Below are positions 1 to 5,680 of a DNA stretch of 6,850 nt, piece after piece. Made by a program: the position numbers and the translations under genes. The DNA lies in assembly GCA_021850555.1 (NCBI GenBank), contig JAJZLX010000622.1, positions 1-6,850 on the forward strand, given 5' to 3'. Numbering within the stretch: the first letter of the stretch is position 1; every line of letters starts with the position of its first letter. Source of the DNA: Pseudomonadota bacterium. Lineage in GTDB: Bacteria > Pseudomonadota > Gammaproteobacteria > Steroidobacterales > Steroidobacteraceae. The notes under the pieces are model-generated. The model was not told where the DNA came from. It did no database searches and saw nothing but the letters and a program-made list of their open reading frames with translations.

Positions 1-1
1 G

Positions 2-616
2 TTGTATCTCGCCCCCCCCGACTACCAGCAGGGCGATGGCTACCGCATCATGTACGTACATGCCCCCAGTGCATGGCTGTCGCTCATGGTGTATACGATC
101 ATGGCGGTAGCCGGGGGCATCGGGCTCATCTGGCGCATGAAGGTGGCGCACGCTGTGGCGGCCGCCAGCGCGCCCATCGGAGCCTCCTTCACCCTCGCGA
201 CGCTCGTCACCGGGTCGCTGTGGGGCAAGCCGATGTGGGGCACCTACTGGGCCTGGGATCCGCGGCTGACCTCCGAGCTGATCCTGTTCTTCATGTACCT
301 CGGCTACATGGGTCTGCGTGCGGCGTTCGAGGACGTGCAGAGGGCCGATCGGATCAGTGCGGTCCTCGCGGTCGTGGGATTGGTCGACGTGCCCATCGTT
401 CATTATTCGGTCGTGTGGTGGAACTCTTTGCATCAGGGGCCGTCGGTCATGTATTTAGGCAAGCCGACCATGCCACCCTCGATGCTCGTGCCGCTGCTCA
501 TCATGTTCTTGGGATTCACGTTGTTCTTCTGCGCGGTGCTCATGATGCGCCTGCGCGGGGAGGTGCTCCTGCGCGAGCGCACGGCAACCTGGGTACGCGA
601 GGCGATTCGCACATGA
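2..616 (+). CDS. ccmC: CcmC, heme-handling ABC-associated membrane protein of cytochrome c maturation (5' end cut off)
   Basis: The reading frame is open at the left edge; the first codon (TTG) is an internal Leu and not a start. The 204 visible residues follow E. coli CcmC from about residue 41, so roughly 40 residues including most of the first membrane helix are missing. The tryptophan-rich WWD heme-binding loop is present (WGKPMWGTYWAWDPRLTSE, residues 74-92). Both axial heme histidines are in place: H20 in YVHAP and H144 in NSLHQG correspond to E. coli H60 and H184 with a constant offset of 40. Hydrophobic segments lie near residues 24-44, 56-72, 93-108, 118-135 and 161-182. In the family, CcmC binds heme at the periplasmic face of the inner membrane and, with the CcmAB ATPase and CcmD, loads it onto CcmE. 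The stop overlaps the ccmD start (ATGA). Confidence 0.97.
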   Translation: MYLAPPDYQQGDGYRIMYVHAPSAWLSLMVYTIMAVAGGIGLIWRMKVAHAVAAASAPIGASFTLATLVTGSLWGKPMWGTYWAWDPRLTSELILFFMYLGYMGLRAAFEDVQRADRISAVLAVVGLVDVPIVHYSVVWWNSLHQGPSVMYLGKPTMPPSMLVPLLIMFLGFTLFFCAVLMMRLRGEVLLRERTATWVREAIRT

Positions 617-828
617 GCTCCTTCCATTCCTTTTACGGTTTCCTCGACATGGGCGGCTACGCCCCCTTCGTCTGGCCGGCCTACGCGGTGACCTTCACCG
701 TCATGGGATTGAACATCTACTGGGCGAAGCGGCTGCTGCGCCGCTCGCACCAGGCGGCGCGGCGCAGGATCGCCGTGCAGGAGGAAACCCGTCTTTCCGG
801 GGCCGCCATCGAGGAGCCCACGGTATGA
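613..828 (+). CDS. ccmD: CcmD, small membrane subunit of the heme-loading complex
   Basis: This 71-residue protein is close to the usual CcmD size (E. coli 69 residues). It has a short N-terminal segment with the family-typical GGYAPFVWPAYA stretch (residues 14-25), one membrane helix at about residues 18-37, and then a basic cytoplasmic tail (AKRLLRRSHQAARRR). CcmD is known to stabilise the CcmC-CcmE interaction and to help release holo-CcmE from the CcmABCD complex. The start was chosen because its ATG overlaps the ccmC stop (613-616), its product aligns with CcmD from the first residue, and the longer frame upstream lies inside ccmC. The end overlaps ccmE by ATGA. CcmD is poorly conserved in sequence, so the call rests on size, topology, the aromatic motif and its fixed place between ccmC and ccmE. 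Confidence 0.93.
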   Translation: MSSFHSFYGFLDMGGYAPFVWPAYAVTFTVMGLNIYWAKRLLRRSHQAARRRIAVQEETRLSGAAIEEPTV

Positions 829-1331
829 CCCCACGTCGCCGTCGTTTGCTGGTGGTGCTCGGCATCATGGCCGGCGTGTCGGTGGCCGGGGCGCTGGTGC
901 TCAGCGCCTTCCGCCAGAACGTCGACTTCTACTTCGTGCCGACGCAGGTGGTGGACGGGAAGGTCCACCCCGGTGAGACCTTCCGCATGGGAGGCCTCGT
1001 CGCCAAGGGAAGCGTCTATCGCAAGCCCGGCAGCATGGAGATCCATTTCGACGTCACCGACCTCAAGAACGAGGTCCCCGTCATCTACACCGGCGTGCTG
1101 CCCGACCTGTTCCGTGAGAACGCCGGGGTGATCGTGCACGGCAAGCTTCTGCCCGACGGCGTCTTCCTCGCCGATCAGGTGCTCGCCAAGCACAATCAGT
1201 ACTATCGCCCGCCGGGCATTCATCAAGCGTGGGGCATCCGTCACGGCGACCCGCGCGATCCGGCACTGTATACACCGCAGCAGTCGCACGCGATCGAGCA
1301 GCTGGCGGCCAATACCGGGAGCAACCGATGA
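825..1331 (+). CDS. ccmE: CcmE, periplasmic heme chaperone
   Basis: CcmE accepts heme from CcmABCD by a covalent bond to a histidine and passes it to the CcmF/CcmH lyase. The 168-residue product has a basic N-terminus (MTPRRRR), a membrane anchor at about residues 8-28, and an OB-fold beta-barrel at about residues 40-125. The heme attachment motif is in LAKHNQYYRPP: H123 is the heme-binding histidine and Y127 gives the HxxxY arrangement of the gammaproteobacterial type (E. coli H130/Y134), as opposed to the archaeal/delta CxxxY type. Residues after about 130 form a polar, probably flexible tail. GAGGAG at 811-816 sits 8 bases before the ATG. The gene overlaps ccmD at its start and ccmF at its end (ATGA at both). 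Confidence 0.97.
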   Translation: MTPRRRRLLVVLGIMAGVSVAGALVLSAFRQNVDFYFVPTQVVDGKVHPGETFRMGGLVAKGSVYRKPGSMEIHFDVTDLKNEVPVIYTGVLPDLFRENAGVIVHGKLLPDGVFLADQVLAKHNQYYRPPGIHQAWGIRHGDPRDPALYTPQQSHAIEQLAANTGSNR

Positions 1332-3289
1332 TCCCCGAGCTCGGCAATTTCGCCCTGATCCTCGCATTGCTGCTCGCGGCCGTGCAGGCTTTCTTCGGCA
1401 TCGCGGGGCCCGCGCTCGGGCGCGAGCGCTGGACTGCCGCGGTGACCCCCGCCGTGGCCGGCCAGTTCGTCATGGTCGCGACCTCCATCGGGTGCCTGGT
1501 GGCCTCGTTCGTGGCCAACGACTTCTCGGTGCTCTACGTCGCCCACAACTCCAACTCCGCGCTGCCGCTGTTCTACCGGATCGCCGGGGTCTGGGGGGCG
1601 CACTCCGGGTCGCTGCTGCTGTGGATCTTCCTGCTCAACTGCTGGACGGTGGCCGCCGCCTTCGGCACCGCGCGACTGCCGCGCGAGTTCTCCGCCCGGG
1701 TGCTGGGAGTGCTCGGGACCGTCAGCCTGGGCTTCCTGCTCTACACCGTCATCACCTCCGATCCGTTCCTGCGGGTGAGTCCGCCCTGGCCCGACGGGGC
1801 GGGCCTCAATCCCATCCTTCAGGACCCGGGTCTCGCGATCCACCCGCCGATGCTGTACACCGGCTACGTCGGACTCTCTGTGGCCTTCGCGTTCGCCGGC
1901 GCGGCGCTGCTCGAAGGCCGGCTCGATCGGGAATGGGCGCGCTGGACGCGGCCGTGGACGACGGCGGCGTGGGCGTTCCTCACCTGCGGCATCGCCCTCG
2001 GCAGCTGGTGGGCGTATTACACGCTCGGCTGGGGCGGGTTCTGGTTCTGGGATCCGGTCGAGAACGCCTCGTTCATGCCCTGGCTCATGGCCACCGCGCT
2101 CATTCACTCGCTGGCGGTGACCGAGAAGCGCGGTCTGTTCAAGAGCTGGACGCTGCTGCTTGCGGTGCTCGGCTTCTCACTCAGCCTGGTCGGCACCTTC
2201 CTCGTGCGCTCCGGGGTGCTCATCTCGGTGCACTCGTTCGTGGCGAGCCCGGGCCGCGGGGAGTTCCTGCTCGCGTTCCTCATCATCATGATCGGCACGG
2301 CGCTGGCGCTGTACGCGTGGCGGGCGCCGCTGCTGAAATCCGAGACCGGCTTCGAGCTCACCGCGCGCGAGTCCTTCCTGCTCTTCAACAACATTCTGCT
2401 CGTGACCGCCTGCGGCACGGTGTTCGCCGGGGAGATGGCGCCGATCGTCTCCCTCGCCCTCGGCCTCGGTAAGCTCTCGGTCGGTCCGCCGTACTTCGAT
2501 CCGACGTTCCTGATGTCGATACTGCCGCTGCTGGCGTTGCTGCCGCTCGGGATCCACGCCCGCTGGAAGCGCGGCGGCCTGGGCGGGCGCGGCCGCGTCC
2601 TGTTGATCGCGCTCGCGGCCGCGGCGGTCATCGGCTGTGCGGTGGCCTTCGGCGTATTCACCGGCGCAGGCGTGCTCTCCCCGGTGGGCATGACGCTCGG
2701 GGCATGGATCATCATCTCCTCGCTGATCGATCCGATCGACCGGCTGCGCCGGCGCATCTCGATCCCCCGCTCGGTGCTCGGCATGACCGTCGCGCACATC
2801 GGGCTCGGCATCTTCGTGTTCGCGATCACCTCCGTGCAGGCCTTTACGGCCGAGCAGGACGTGGCGCTGAGGAACGGGATGATCGCCCACGACGGCGGCT
2901 ATACGTTCCAGTTCAAGGGCACCGAGGCGGTTCACGGGCCGAACTACGGCGGGGTGAAGGCGCGGATCATCGTCACGCGCGACGGTGAGCCGGTGACGGT
3001 GATGTACCCGGCCAAGCGCACTTATTGGGTGCAGCACATCGTGACCACGCATTCGGCGATCTTCATCCATGACGGCAGCAACATCCTGGTCGCGCTCGGT
3101 CAGGATCTCGGCAACGGCCGCTGGAGCTTCCGCCTGCAGGTGCGGCCGCTGGTGCTGTATATCTGGGTCGCCGCGCTCATCATGGCCGCCGGCGGCCTGC
3201 TCGCGCTCACCGACAGGCGTTACCGCATCGAGCCCTCGAGCGCCGAGGAGGCGGCCAGGGCGCTGTCGGCGGGAGGCCGGACGGAATGA
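1328..3289 (+). CDS. ccmF: CcmF, integral-membrane heme lyase subunit
   Basis: CcmF transfers heme from holo-CcmE to the apocytochrome CXXCH motif and reduces it through its own b-heme. The protein has 653 residues, a usual family length, and more than ten hydrophobic segments. The WWD motif is at residues 235-252 (GWGGFWFWDPVENASF). All four conserved histidines are found where E. coli numbering predicts, each one residue earlier: H172 (AIHPPMLY), H260 (ALIHSLAV), H302 (SVHSFVAS) and H490 (TVAHIGLG). A periplasmic domain follows at about 503-605 and a last helix at about 607-627. The frame is open upstream to 1229, but I chose ATG 1328: it overlaps the ccmE stop (ATGA), has GGGAG at 1317-1321 six bases upstream, and the extra 33 residues would be hydrophilic sequence read out of frame from ccmE. 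The end overlaps ccmG. Confidence 0.98.
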   Translation: MIPELGNFALILALLLAAVQAFFGIAGPALGRERWTAAVTPAVAGQFVMVATSIGCLVASFVANDFSVLYVAHNSNSALPLFYRIAGVWGAHSGSLLLWIFLLNCWTVAAAFGTARLPREFSARVLGVLGTVSLGFLLYTVITSDPFLRVSPPWPDGAGLNPILQDPGLAIHPPMLYTGYVGLSVAFAFAGAALLEGRLDREWARWTRPWTTAAWAFLTCGIALGSWWAYYTLGWGGFWFWDPVENASFMPWLMATALIHSLAVTEKRGLFKSWTLLLAVLGFSLSLVGTFLVRSGVLISVHSFVASPGRGEFLLAFLIIMIGTALALYAWRAPLLKSETGFELTARESFLLFNNILLVTACGTVFAGEMAPIVSLALGLGKLSVGPPYFDPTFLMSILPLLALLPLGIHARWKRGGLGGRGRVLLIALAAAAVIGCAVAFGVFTGAGVLSPVGMTLGAWIIISSLIDPIDRLRRRISIPRSVLGMTVAHIGLGIFVFAITSVQAFTAEQDVALRNGMIAHDGGYTFQFKGTEAVHGPNYGGVKARIIVTRDGEPVTVMYPAKRTYWVQHIVTTHSAIFIHDGSNILVALGQDLGNGRWSFRLQVRPLVLYIWVAALIMAAGGLLALTDRRYRIEPSSAEEAARALSAGGRTE

Positions 3290-3831
3290 AGGGCCGCTAC
3301 CTCATACCGCTCGGGGTATTCGCGGTGATCGCGGCGCTGCTCGCGCTCGGCATCCACCAGGCTCCGCGCAAGGACCTCGTGCCCTCGCCGCTCATCGGCA
3401 AGGCCGCGCCCATCTTCTCGCTGCCGAGTCTCGCCAATCCCCGCAAGCTCGTCACCTCGGCGCAGCTGCGGGGACGCTGGTACCTCTTCAACGTGTGGGG
3501 AACGTGGTGCATCTCCTGCCGCATGGAGGAGCCGGAGCTGCTCGCCATCGCCCGCACCGGATTGGTGCCGTTGATCGGCCTTGATTGGAAGGACACGCGC
3601 TCGGATGCGATCACCTACCTGCATCGGGAGGGCGACCCGTACCGGAAGGTCGCGTTTGATCCGGGGGGGCTCGAGGCGATCCAGTGGGGCGTGTACGGCG
3701 CGCCGGAGACCTTCCTCGTCAATCCCCAGGGCATCATCGTGTACAAGTACATCGGCCCGATCACCCCGGGGGCCTGGAGGCGGGATTTCCTGCCGCGGAT
3801 TCCGGCGGCTCACGCGGTGGCGGGCTCATGA
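3286..3831 (+). CDS. ccmG: CcmG/DsbE, membrane-anchored periplasmic thiol:disulfide oxidoreductase
   Basis: This is a thioredoxin-fold protein that reduces the disulfide in apocytochrome c, or in CcmH, before heme attachment; in the family it is itself reduced by DsbD. The 181 residues begin with a membrane anchor (about 5-22). The active site is WGTWCISC with C75 and C78, followed by RMEEPEL. The cis-proline region is VYGAPETFLV (P140, E141), the GVxGxPETF-type signature that separates CcmG/DsbE from ordinary thioredoxins. GLDWKD at 98-103 matches the family's G(V/L)xYKD strand. GGGAGG at 3271-3276 lies 9 bases before the ATG, which overlaps the ccmF stop. The dipeptide between the cysteines is IS, without the proline seen in E. 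coli CcmG (WCPTC); this is a tolerated variation in the family as far as I know. Confidence 0.97.
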   Translation: MKGRYLIPLGVFAVIAALLALGIHQAPRKDLVPSPLIGKAAPIFSLPSLANPRKLVTSAQLRGRWYLFNVWGTWCISCRMEEPELLAIARTGLVPLIGLDWKDTRSDAITYLHREGDPYRKVAFDPGGLEAIQWGVYGAPETFLVNPQGIIVYKYIGPITPGAWRRDFLPRIPAAHAVAGS

Positions 3832-4304
3832 GGCGCCTGCCGCCGGTGCGCACGGCGCTCCTGACCACGCTCGCGCTGCTCGTTGCGCCCTTTGCCCACG
3901 CGATCGCCCCGACGCGCATGCCGACTCCCGCGTTGCAGGCGCGTTACGAGCGGCTGATCCACGGCTTTCGCTGCATGCAGTGCCAGGATGAGTCGCTCGC
4001 GAACTCCCCGGTCAGCCTCGCCGCGGACATGCGCCGGCAGATCCGCCAGATGCTGATGGCCGGGAAGACCGATCAGCAGATCCGCCACTTCTTCGTCTCC
4101 CGCTACGGCTACTTCATCCTGTTCAAGCCTCCCTTCGTGTTGAAAACCGCCTGGCTGTGGCTCGCCCCAGGCGTGCTGCTGGTCACCGGCGCGGTCAGCG
4201 CCGGGTGGGTGATCCGCCGGCGCGCGGCGCTGGCCGCCGCTGACGACAACGACGAGGATGTGCCCGGTGATGACGGTGTCGCCCGCCCAGGAAAGCAAAA
4301 CTGA
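3828..4304 (+). CDS. ccmH: CcmH, periplasmic thioredox component of the heme lyase (short form)
   Basis: The 158-residue precursor corresponds to the N-terminal half of E. coli CcmH. A signal-like segment (about 5-25) ends in AHA, a plausible signal-peptidase site before residue 26. The redox motif is in GFRCMQCQDESLANS, with C49 and C52 in the LRCxxCQ signature position, followed by AADMRRQIRQML, GKTDQQI and RYGYFILFKPP, all characteristic of the CcmH/CycL/Ccl2 family. One membrane helix lies at about 108-129, followed by a polar acidic tail. CcmH is known to exchange disulfides with apocytochrome c and CcmG and to associate with CcmF. The start is the ATG overlapping the ccmG stop; the frame is open further upstream but that part lies inside ccmG. 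The stop shares one base with the ccmI start. Confidence 0.97.
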   Translation: MRRLPPVRTALLTTLALLVAPFAHAIAPTRMPTPALQARYERLIHGFRCMQCQDESLANSPVSLAADMRRQIRQMLMAGKTDQQIRHFFVSRYGYFILFKPPFVLKTAWLWLAPGVLLVTGAVSAGWVIRRRAALAAADDNDEDVPGDDGVARPGKQN

Positions 4305-4972
4305 TGATCGTATTTATCCTCTCCGCGGCGATGCTCACCGCGATCGCCGCCGGTCTCGTCGTGATCCCGCTCATCCGGCCGCTGCGCACGCAGCTGCCCT
4401 CCGCGCCCTGGACCGCGATCCTCAGCTGCGTGCTGCTCGCCGGCGGCTCGACGGCGCTGTACCTGAAGTTCAGCAACTGGTCGTGGCGGCTCAATCCGGG
4501 CATTGCCTCGCCAGAATCCCCGATCGAGGTGTTGGTTCACCACCTCGACGATCATCCGCGCGATCTCGACGACTGGCTGAAGCTCGGTCGCTCCTACGAC
4601 ATCCTCGAGGAGTATCCGCTCGCGGTGCGCGCGTTCGAGCGGGCGGACAAGGTCGCTCGCGGACGCAGCGCGCCGGCGCTGATCGACGAAGCCGAGGCGA
4701 TGATCATGATTCACGACAGCTCGCTCGACGGGCGGGCGGGGCGGCTCTTCGATCGGGCGCTCGCGCTCGATCCGAATTCGCCCAAGGCGCTGTTTTTCGG
4801 GGCGGCGACGGCGCTGCGCCAAGGCAATCTCACCTTGGCGCGCGCGCGCTTCAGCAAGCTCCTCGCCATGAATCCGCCGGCCAATGTAAAGGTCGTACTG
4901 AGACGGGAAATAGCCGGCATCGACAGCAAACTTGCAGCGAACGTGGCGCCTACGGCGCCGAAAAAGAACTGA
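4304..4972 (+). CDS. ccmI: CcmI/CycH-like TPR protein, apocytochrome c chaperone (short form)
   Basis: The 222 residues have the CcmI layout: two membrane helices (about 2-24 and 36-54) separated by a short cytoplasmic loop, then a periplasmic TPR domain. Two TPR-like helical hairpins can be read: one around WLKLGRSYDILEEYPLAVRAF (91-111), and one around 147-190 that includes LFDRALALDPNSPKALFFGA and ARARFSKLLAMNP. In the family the TPR domain binds the C-terminal helix of the apocytochrome and presents it to CcmF/CcmH. The position directly after ccmH, with a TGATG overlap (shared base 4304) and AGGAAA at 4289-4294, supports the call. The protein is about half the size of the roughly 400-residue CcmI of Pseudomonas and rhizobia: only one TPR block is present and the cytoplasmic leucine-zipper-like loop is reduced. 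It ends in a clean stop with no obvious downstream remnant, so it looks naturally short and not frameshifted. Confidence 0.88.
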   Translation: MIVFILSAAMLTAIAAGLVVIPLIRPLRTQLPSAPWTAILSCVLLAGGSTALYLKFSNWSWRLNPGIASPESPIEVLVHHLDDHPRDLDDWLKLGRSYDILEEYPLAVRAFERADKVARGRSAPALIDEAEAMIMIHDSSLDGRAGRLFDRALALDPNSPKALFFGAATALRQGNLTLARARFSKLLAMNPPANVKVVLRREIAGIDSKLAANVAPTAPKKN

Positions 4973-5045
4973 TTGGCAAGACTTGGACCGACCACCGGCG
5001 CCGGGCCTACCCCTTTTGCCGGAACCCCCAGGACGCAGGTCAGGT

Positions 5046-5051
5046 CATAAT
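5046..5051 (+). promoter_or_regulatory. Possible -10 element upstream of the KGG-repeat gene
   Basis: CATAAT matches TATAAT at 5 of 6 positions and sits in the only AT-rich patch of the leader, so transcription could begin near 5058. No good -35 box lies 16-18 bases upstream: TTGCCG at 5016-5021 is 24 bases away. A C-started -10 with a weak -35 would suit the stationary-phase sigma factor RpoS, which would fit a stress protein. GGAACC at 5021-5026 could alternatively be an ECF-type -35. The sigma-factor assignment is inference. Confidence 0.35.
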
Positions 5052-5062
5052 ATGTCGTGCGG

Positions 5063-5077
5063 CCGATGCCGCATCGG
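5063..5077 (+). promoter_or_regulatory. Perfect inverted repeat CCGATGC-C-GCATCGG
   Basis: Seven-base arms around a single central base form a perfect DNA dyad, a shape typical of a dimeric repressor site. As RNA it could form a 6-bp stem with a 3-base loop close to the predicted 5' end of the transcript. It lies just downstream of the possible -10 box and 36 bases before the chosen start of the KGG-repeat gene, a position suited to an operator or a 5' stabilising hairpin. No regulator can be named. Confidence 0.45.
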
Positions 5078-5100
5078 ATCACTTCGTGTCCCCCCCACCG

Positions 5101-5106
5101 AAGGAG
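5101..5106 (+). promoter_or_regulatory. Ribosome binding site deciding the KGG-gene start
   Basis: AAGGAG lies 7 bases before ATG 5114 but only 1 base before ATG 5108. The spacing makes 5114 the likely start and rules against the two earlier in-frame ATGs (5057 and 5066). Confidence 0.8.
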
Positions 5107-5113
5107 AATGCTC

Positions 5114-5482
5114 ATGATCCAGCCAACTCATGAGGGAACGCAGACGCAAAAGGGTATTGCGGGCCGTGGATTCGCATCCATGAGTCAGGACCGGCAGCGC
5201 CAGATCGCCAGCATGGGCGGCAGAGCGGTACCGGACAGCAAACGAAGCTTCTCGCAGAACCGCCAGCTCGCGGCCGCCGCCGGTCGCAAGGGCGGCCAGA
5301 GCGTGCCTGACGAGAAGAGAAGCTTCTCGCAGAACCGTCAGCTCGCGGCCGCCGCCGGTCGCAAGGGCGGCCAGAGCGTGCCTGACGAGAAGAGAAGCTT
5401 CTCGCAGAACCGGCGCCTTGCGGCCGAGGCCGGCCGCAAGGGCGGCCAGGCAAGCCACCACACCCCCGTCCATCGGGAGTGA
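5114..5482 (+). CDS. KGG-repeat stress-induced protein (GsiB/YciG type)
   Basis: This small 122-residue, Gln/Arg/Lys/Ser/Ala-rich, very hydrophilic protein has no signal peptide or membrane segment. It consists of four tandem units. Unit 1 (about 18-43, GRGFASMSQDRQRQIASMGG) is the divergent opening unit usual in this family, with MGG in place of KGG. Units 2, 3 and 4 each carry SFSQNR(Q/R)LAA(A/E)AGRKGGQ, with KGG at 59-61, 84-86 and 109-111; units 2 and 3 continue with SVPDEKR. This matches the KGG 'stress-induced bacterial acidophilic repeat' family, which includes B. subtilis GsiB and E. coli YciG. Family members are induced by general stress or starvation and are mostly disordered and hydrophilin-like; their biochemical role is not established. 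It lies between ccmI and thiC with its own strong ribosome binding site and probably its own promoter, so it is likely unrelated to either pathway. Confidence 0.88.
   Translation: MIQPTHEGTQTQKGIAGRGFASMSQDRQRQIASMGGRAVPDSKRSFSQNRQLAAAAGRKGGQSVPDEKRSFSQNRQLAAAAGRKGGQSVPDEKRSFSQNRRLAAEAGRKGGQASHHTPVHRE
5246..5449 (+). repeat. 75-bp in-frame tandem repeat, 2.7 copies, inside the KGG gene
   Basis: The copies are 5246-5320, 5321-5395 and a partial 54-base copy at 5396-5449. The first two differ at one base only (C at 5263, T at 5338, a silent change in an Arg codon). By my count the third differs from the second at 7 of 54 positions. Each copy begins inside an AAGCTT. The period is exactly 25 codons, so gain or loss of a copy keeps the frame. 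The near identity, third-position bases included, indicates a recent duplication or ongoing homogenisation. Confidence 0.95.
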
Positions 5483-5489
5483 TCGGGCA

Positions 5490-5530
5490 GGGCTCGTTCG
5501 CGCCGCGCCAAGACGCGGCCGGCCGAGCCC
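5490..5530 (+). terminator. Two-part GC hairpin downstream of the KGG gene, possible terminator without a U-tract
   Basis: GGGCTCG (5490-5496) pairs with CGAGCCC (5524-5530). Inside it GCCGCG (5502-5507) pairs with CGCGGC (5514-5519) around the loop CCAAGA. The hairpin starts 8 bases after the stop codon, the usual place for a terminator or a 3' end-protecting structure. There is no run of T after it, so intrinsic termination would be weak; RNA protection or Rho-assisted ending are alternatives. Confidence 0.5.
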
Positions 5531-5623
5531 GCCGGCGCCATAGAAAGCCTCGGGGGGTACGAGAGGCCAGCGCTCATGCGAGCGCCGTGGCGCGGTTGGG
5601 TGCAACCTGGCAAGGAGGTGCAT

Positions 5624-5663
5624 GCCCTGCGCGCGCGCCGTTGACCGGCGCGCGGCGCAGGGC
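5624..5663 (+). repeat. Long GC-rich inverted repeat overlapping the thiC promoter
   Basis: The left arm (5624-5640) and right arm (5646-5663) are complementary over 17 base pairs with one extra G in the right arm; the loop is TTGAC (5641-5645). The arms start and end with GCCCTGCG and CGCAGGGC. It could act as a terminator of upstream transcription (though no T-run follows), as a cruciform, or as an operator. Simple-sequence GC alternation makes part of the pairing cheap, but the outer GCCCTG/CAGGGC is specific. Confidence 0.7.
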
Positions 5664-5669
5664 TATCGT
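5641..5669 (+). promoter_or_regulatory. Likely sigma-70 promoter of thiC
   Basis: TTGACC (5641-5646, 5 of 6 to consensus) and TATCGT (5664-5669, 4 of 6) are separated by exactly 17 bases. Transcription would begin near 5676, a few bases before the 5' strand of the riboswitch aptamer, which is where a thiC leader should start. The -35 box occupies the loop of the inverted repeat and the spacer is its right arm. Confidence 0.6.
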
Positions 5670-5680
5670 CGGGGCCTTGA

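Larger units (their letters stand above)
4973..5113 (+). other. Intergenic leader between ccmI and the KGG-repeat gene
   Basis: This 141-base gap has no coding signal. It holds a GC palindrome (CCGGCGCCGG, 4995-5004), one AT-rich patch (CATAATAT, 5046-5053) that stands out in this GC-rich DNA, a perfect dyad at 5063-5077, and the Shine-Dalgarno sequence of the next gene. I see no convincing intrinsic terminator for the ccm operon: the only T-run (5014-5017) is not directly preceded by a strong stem. Readthrough from ccmI into the next gene is therefore possible. Confidence 0.6.
5531..5680 (+). other. Structured non-coding region upstream of the TPP riboswitch
   Basis: I see no supported gene here. 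Three successive hairpins can be drawn. In 5566-5591, GCCA and GCGCTC arms close on ATGC with a 2-base bulge. In 5594-5607, GGTTG pairs with CAACC. The third is the large inverted repeat at 5624-5663. An AAGGAGG at 5612-5618 is followed three bases later by an ATG that opens only a 28-codon frame, which I do not call as a gene. The end of this region carries the likely thiC promoter. Confidence 0.5.

Noticed and set aside
1229..1327. A 33-codon N-terminal extension of ccmF.
   Set aside because: It lies within ccmE in another frame, is hydrophilic, and would break the ATGA overlap and the ribosome binding site spacing that support ATG 1328.
1241..2107. Long minus-strand open frames opposite ccmF (also 2104-2829 and 2177-3070).
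   Set aside because: Composition is low-complexity Arg/Glu/Gly/Pro-rich, no family is recognisable, and ccmF on the other strand has all its conserved residues.
5016..5051. A standard sigma-70 promoter from TTGCCG and CATAAT.
   Set aside because: The spacing is 24 bases, far above the usual 16-18, so only the -10 was kept as a weak candidate.
5246..5449. A CRISPR-like direct repeat array.
   Set aside because: The repeats are directly adjacent, in frame and coding for a known repeat protein; there are no unique spacers.
5045..5623. A minus-strand open frame of 192 codons opposite the KGG gene, itself containing repeats.
   Set aside because: The repeats only mirror the 75-bp DNA repeat; there is no supporting ribosome binding site or recognisable protein, while the plus strand encodes a known family.
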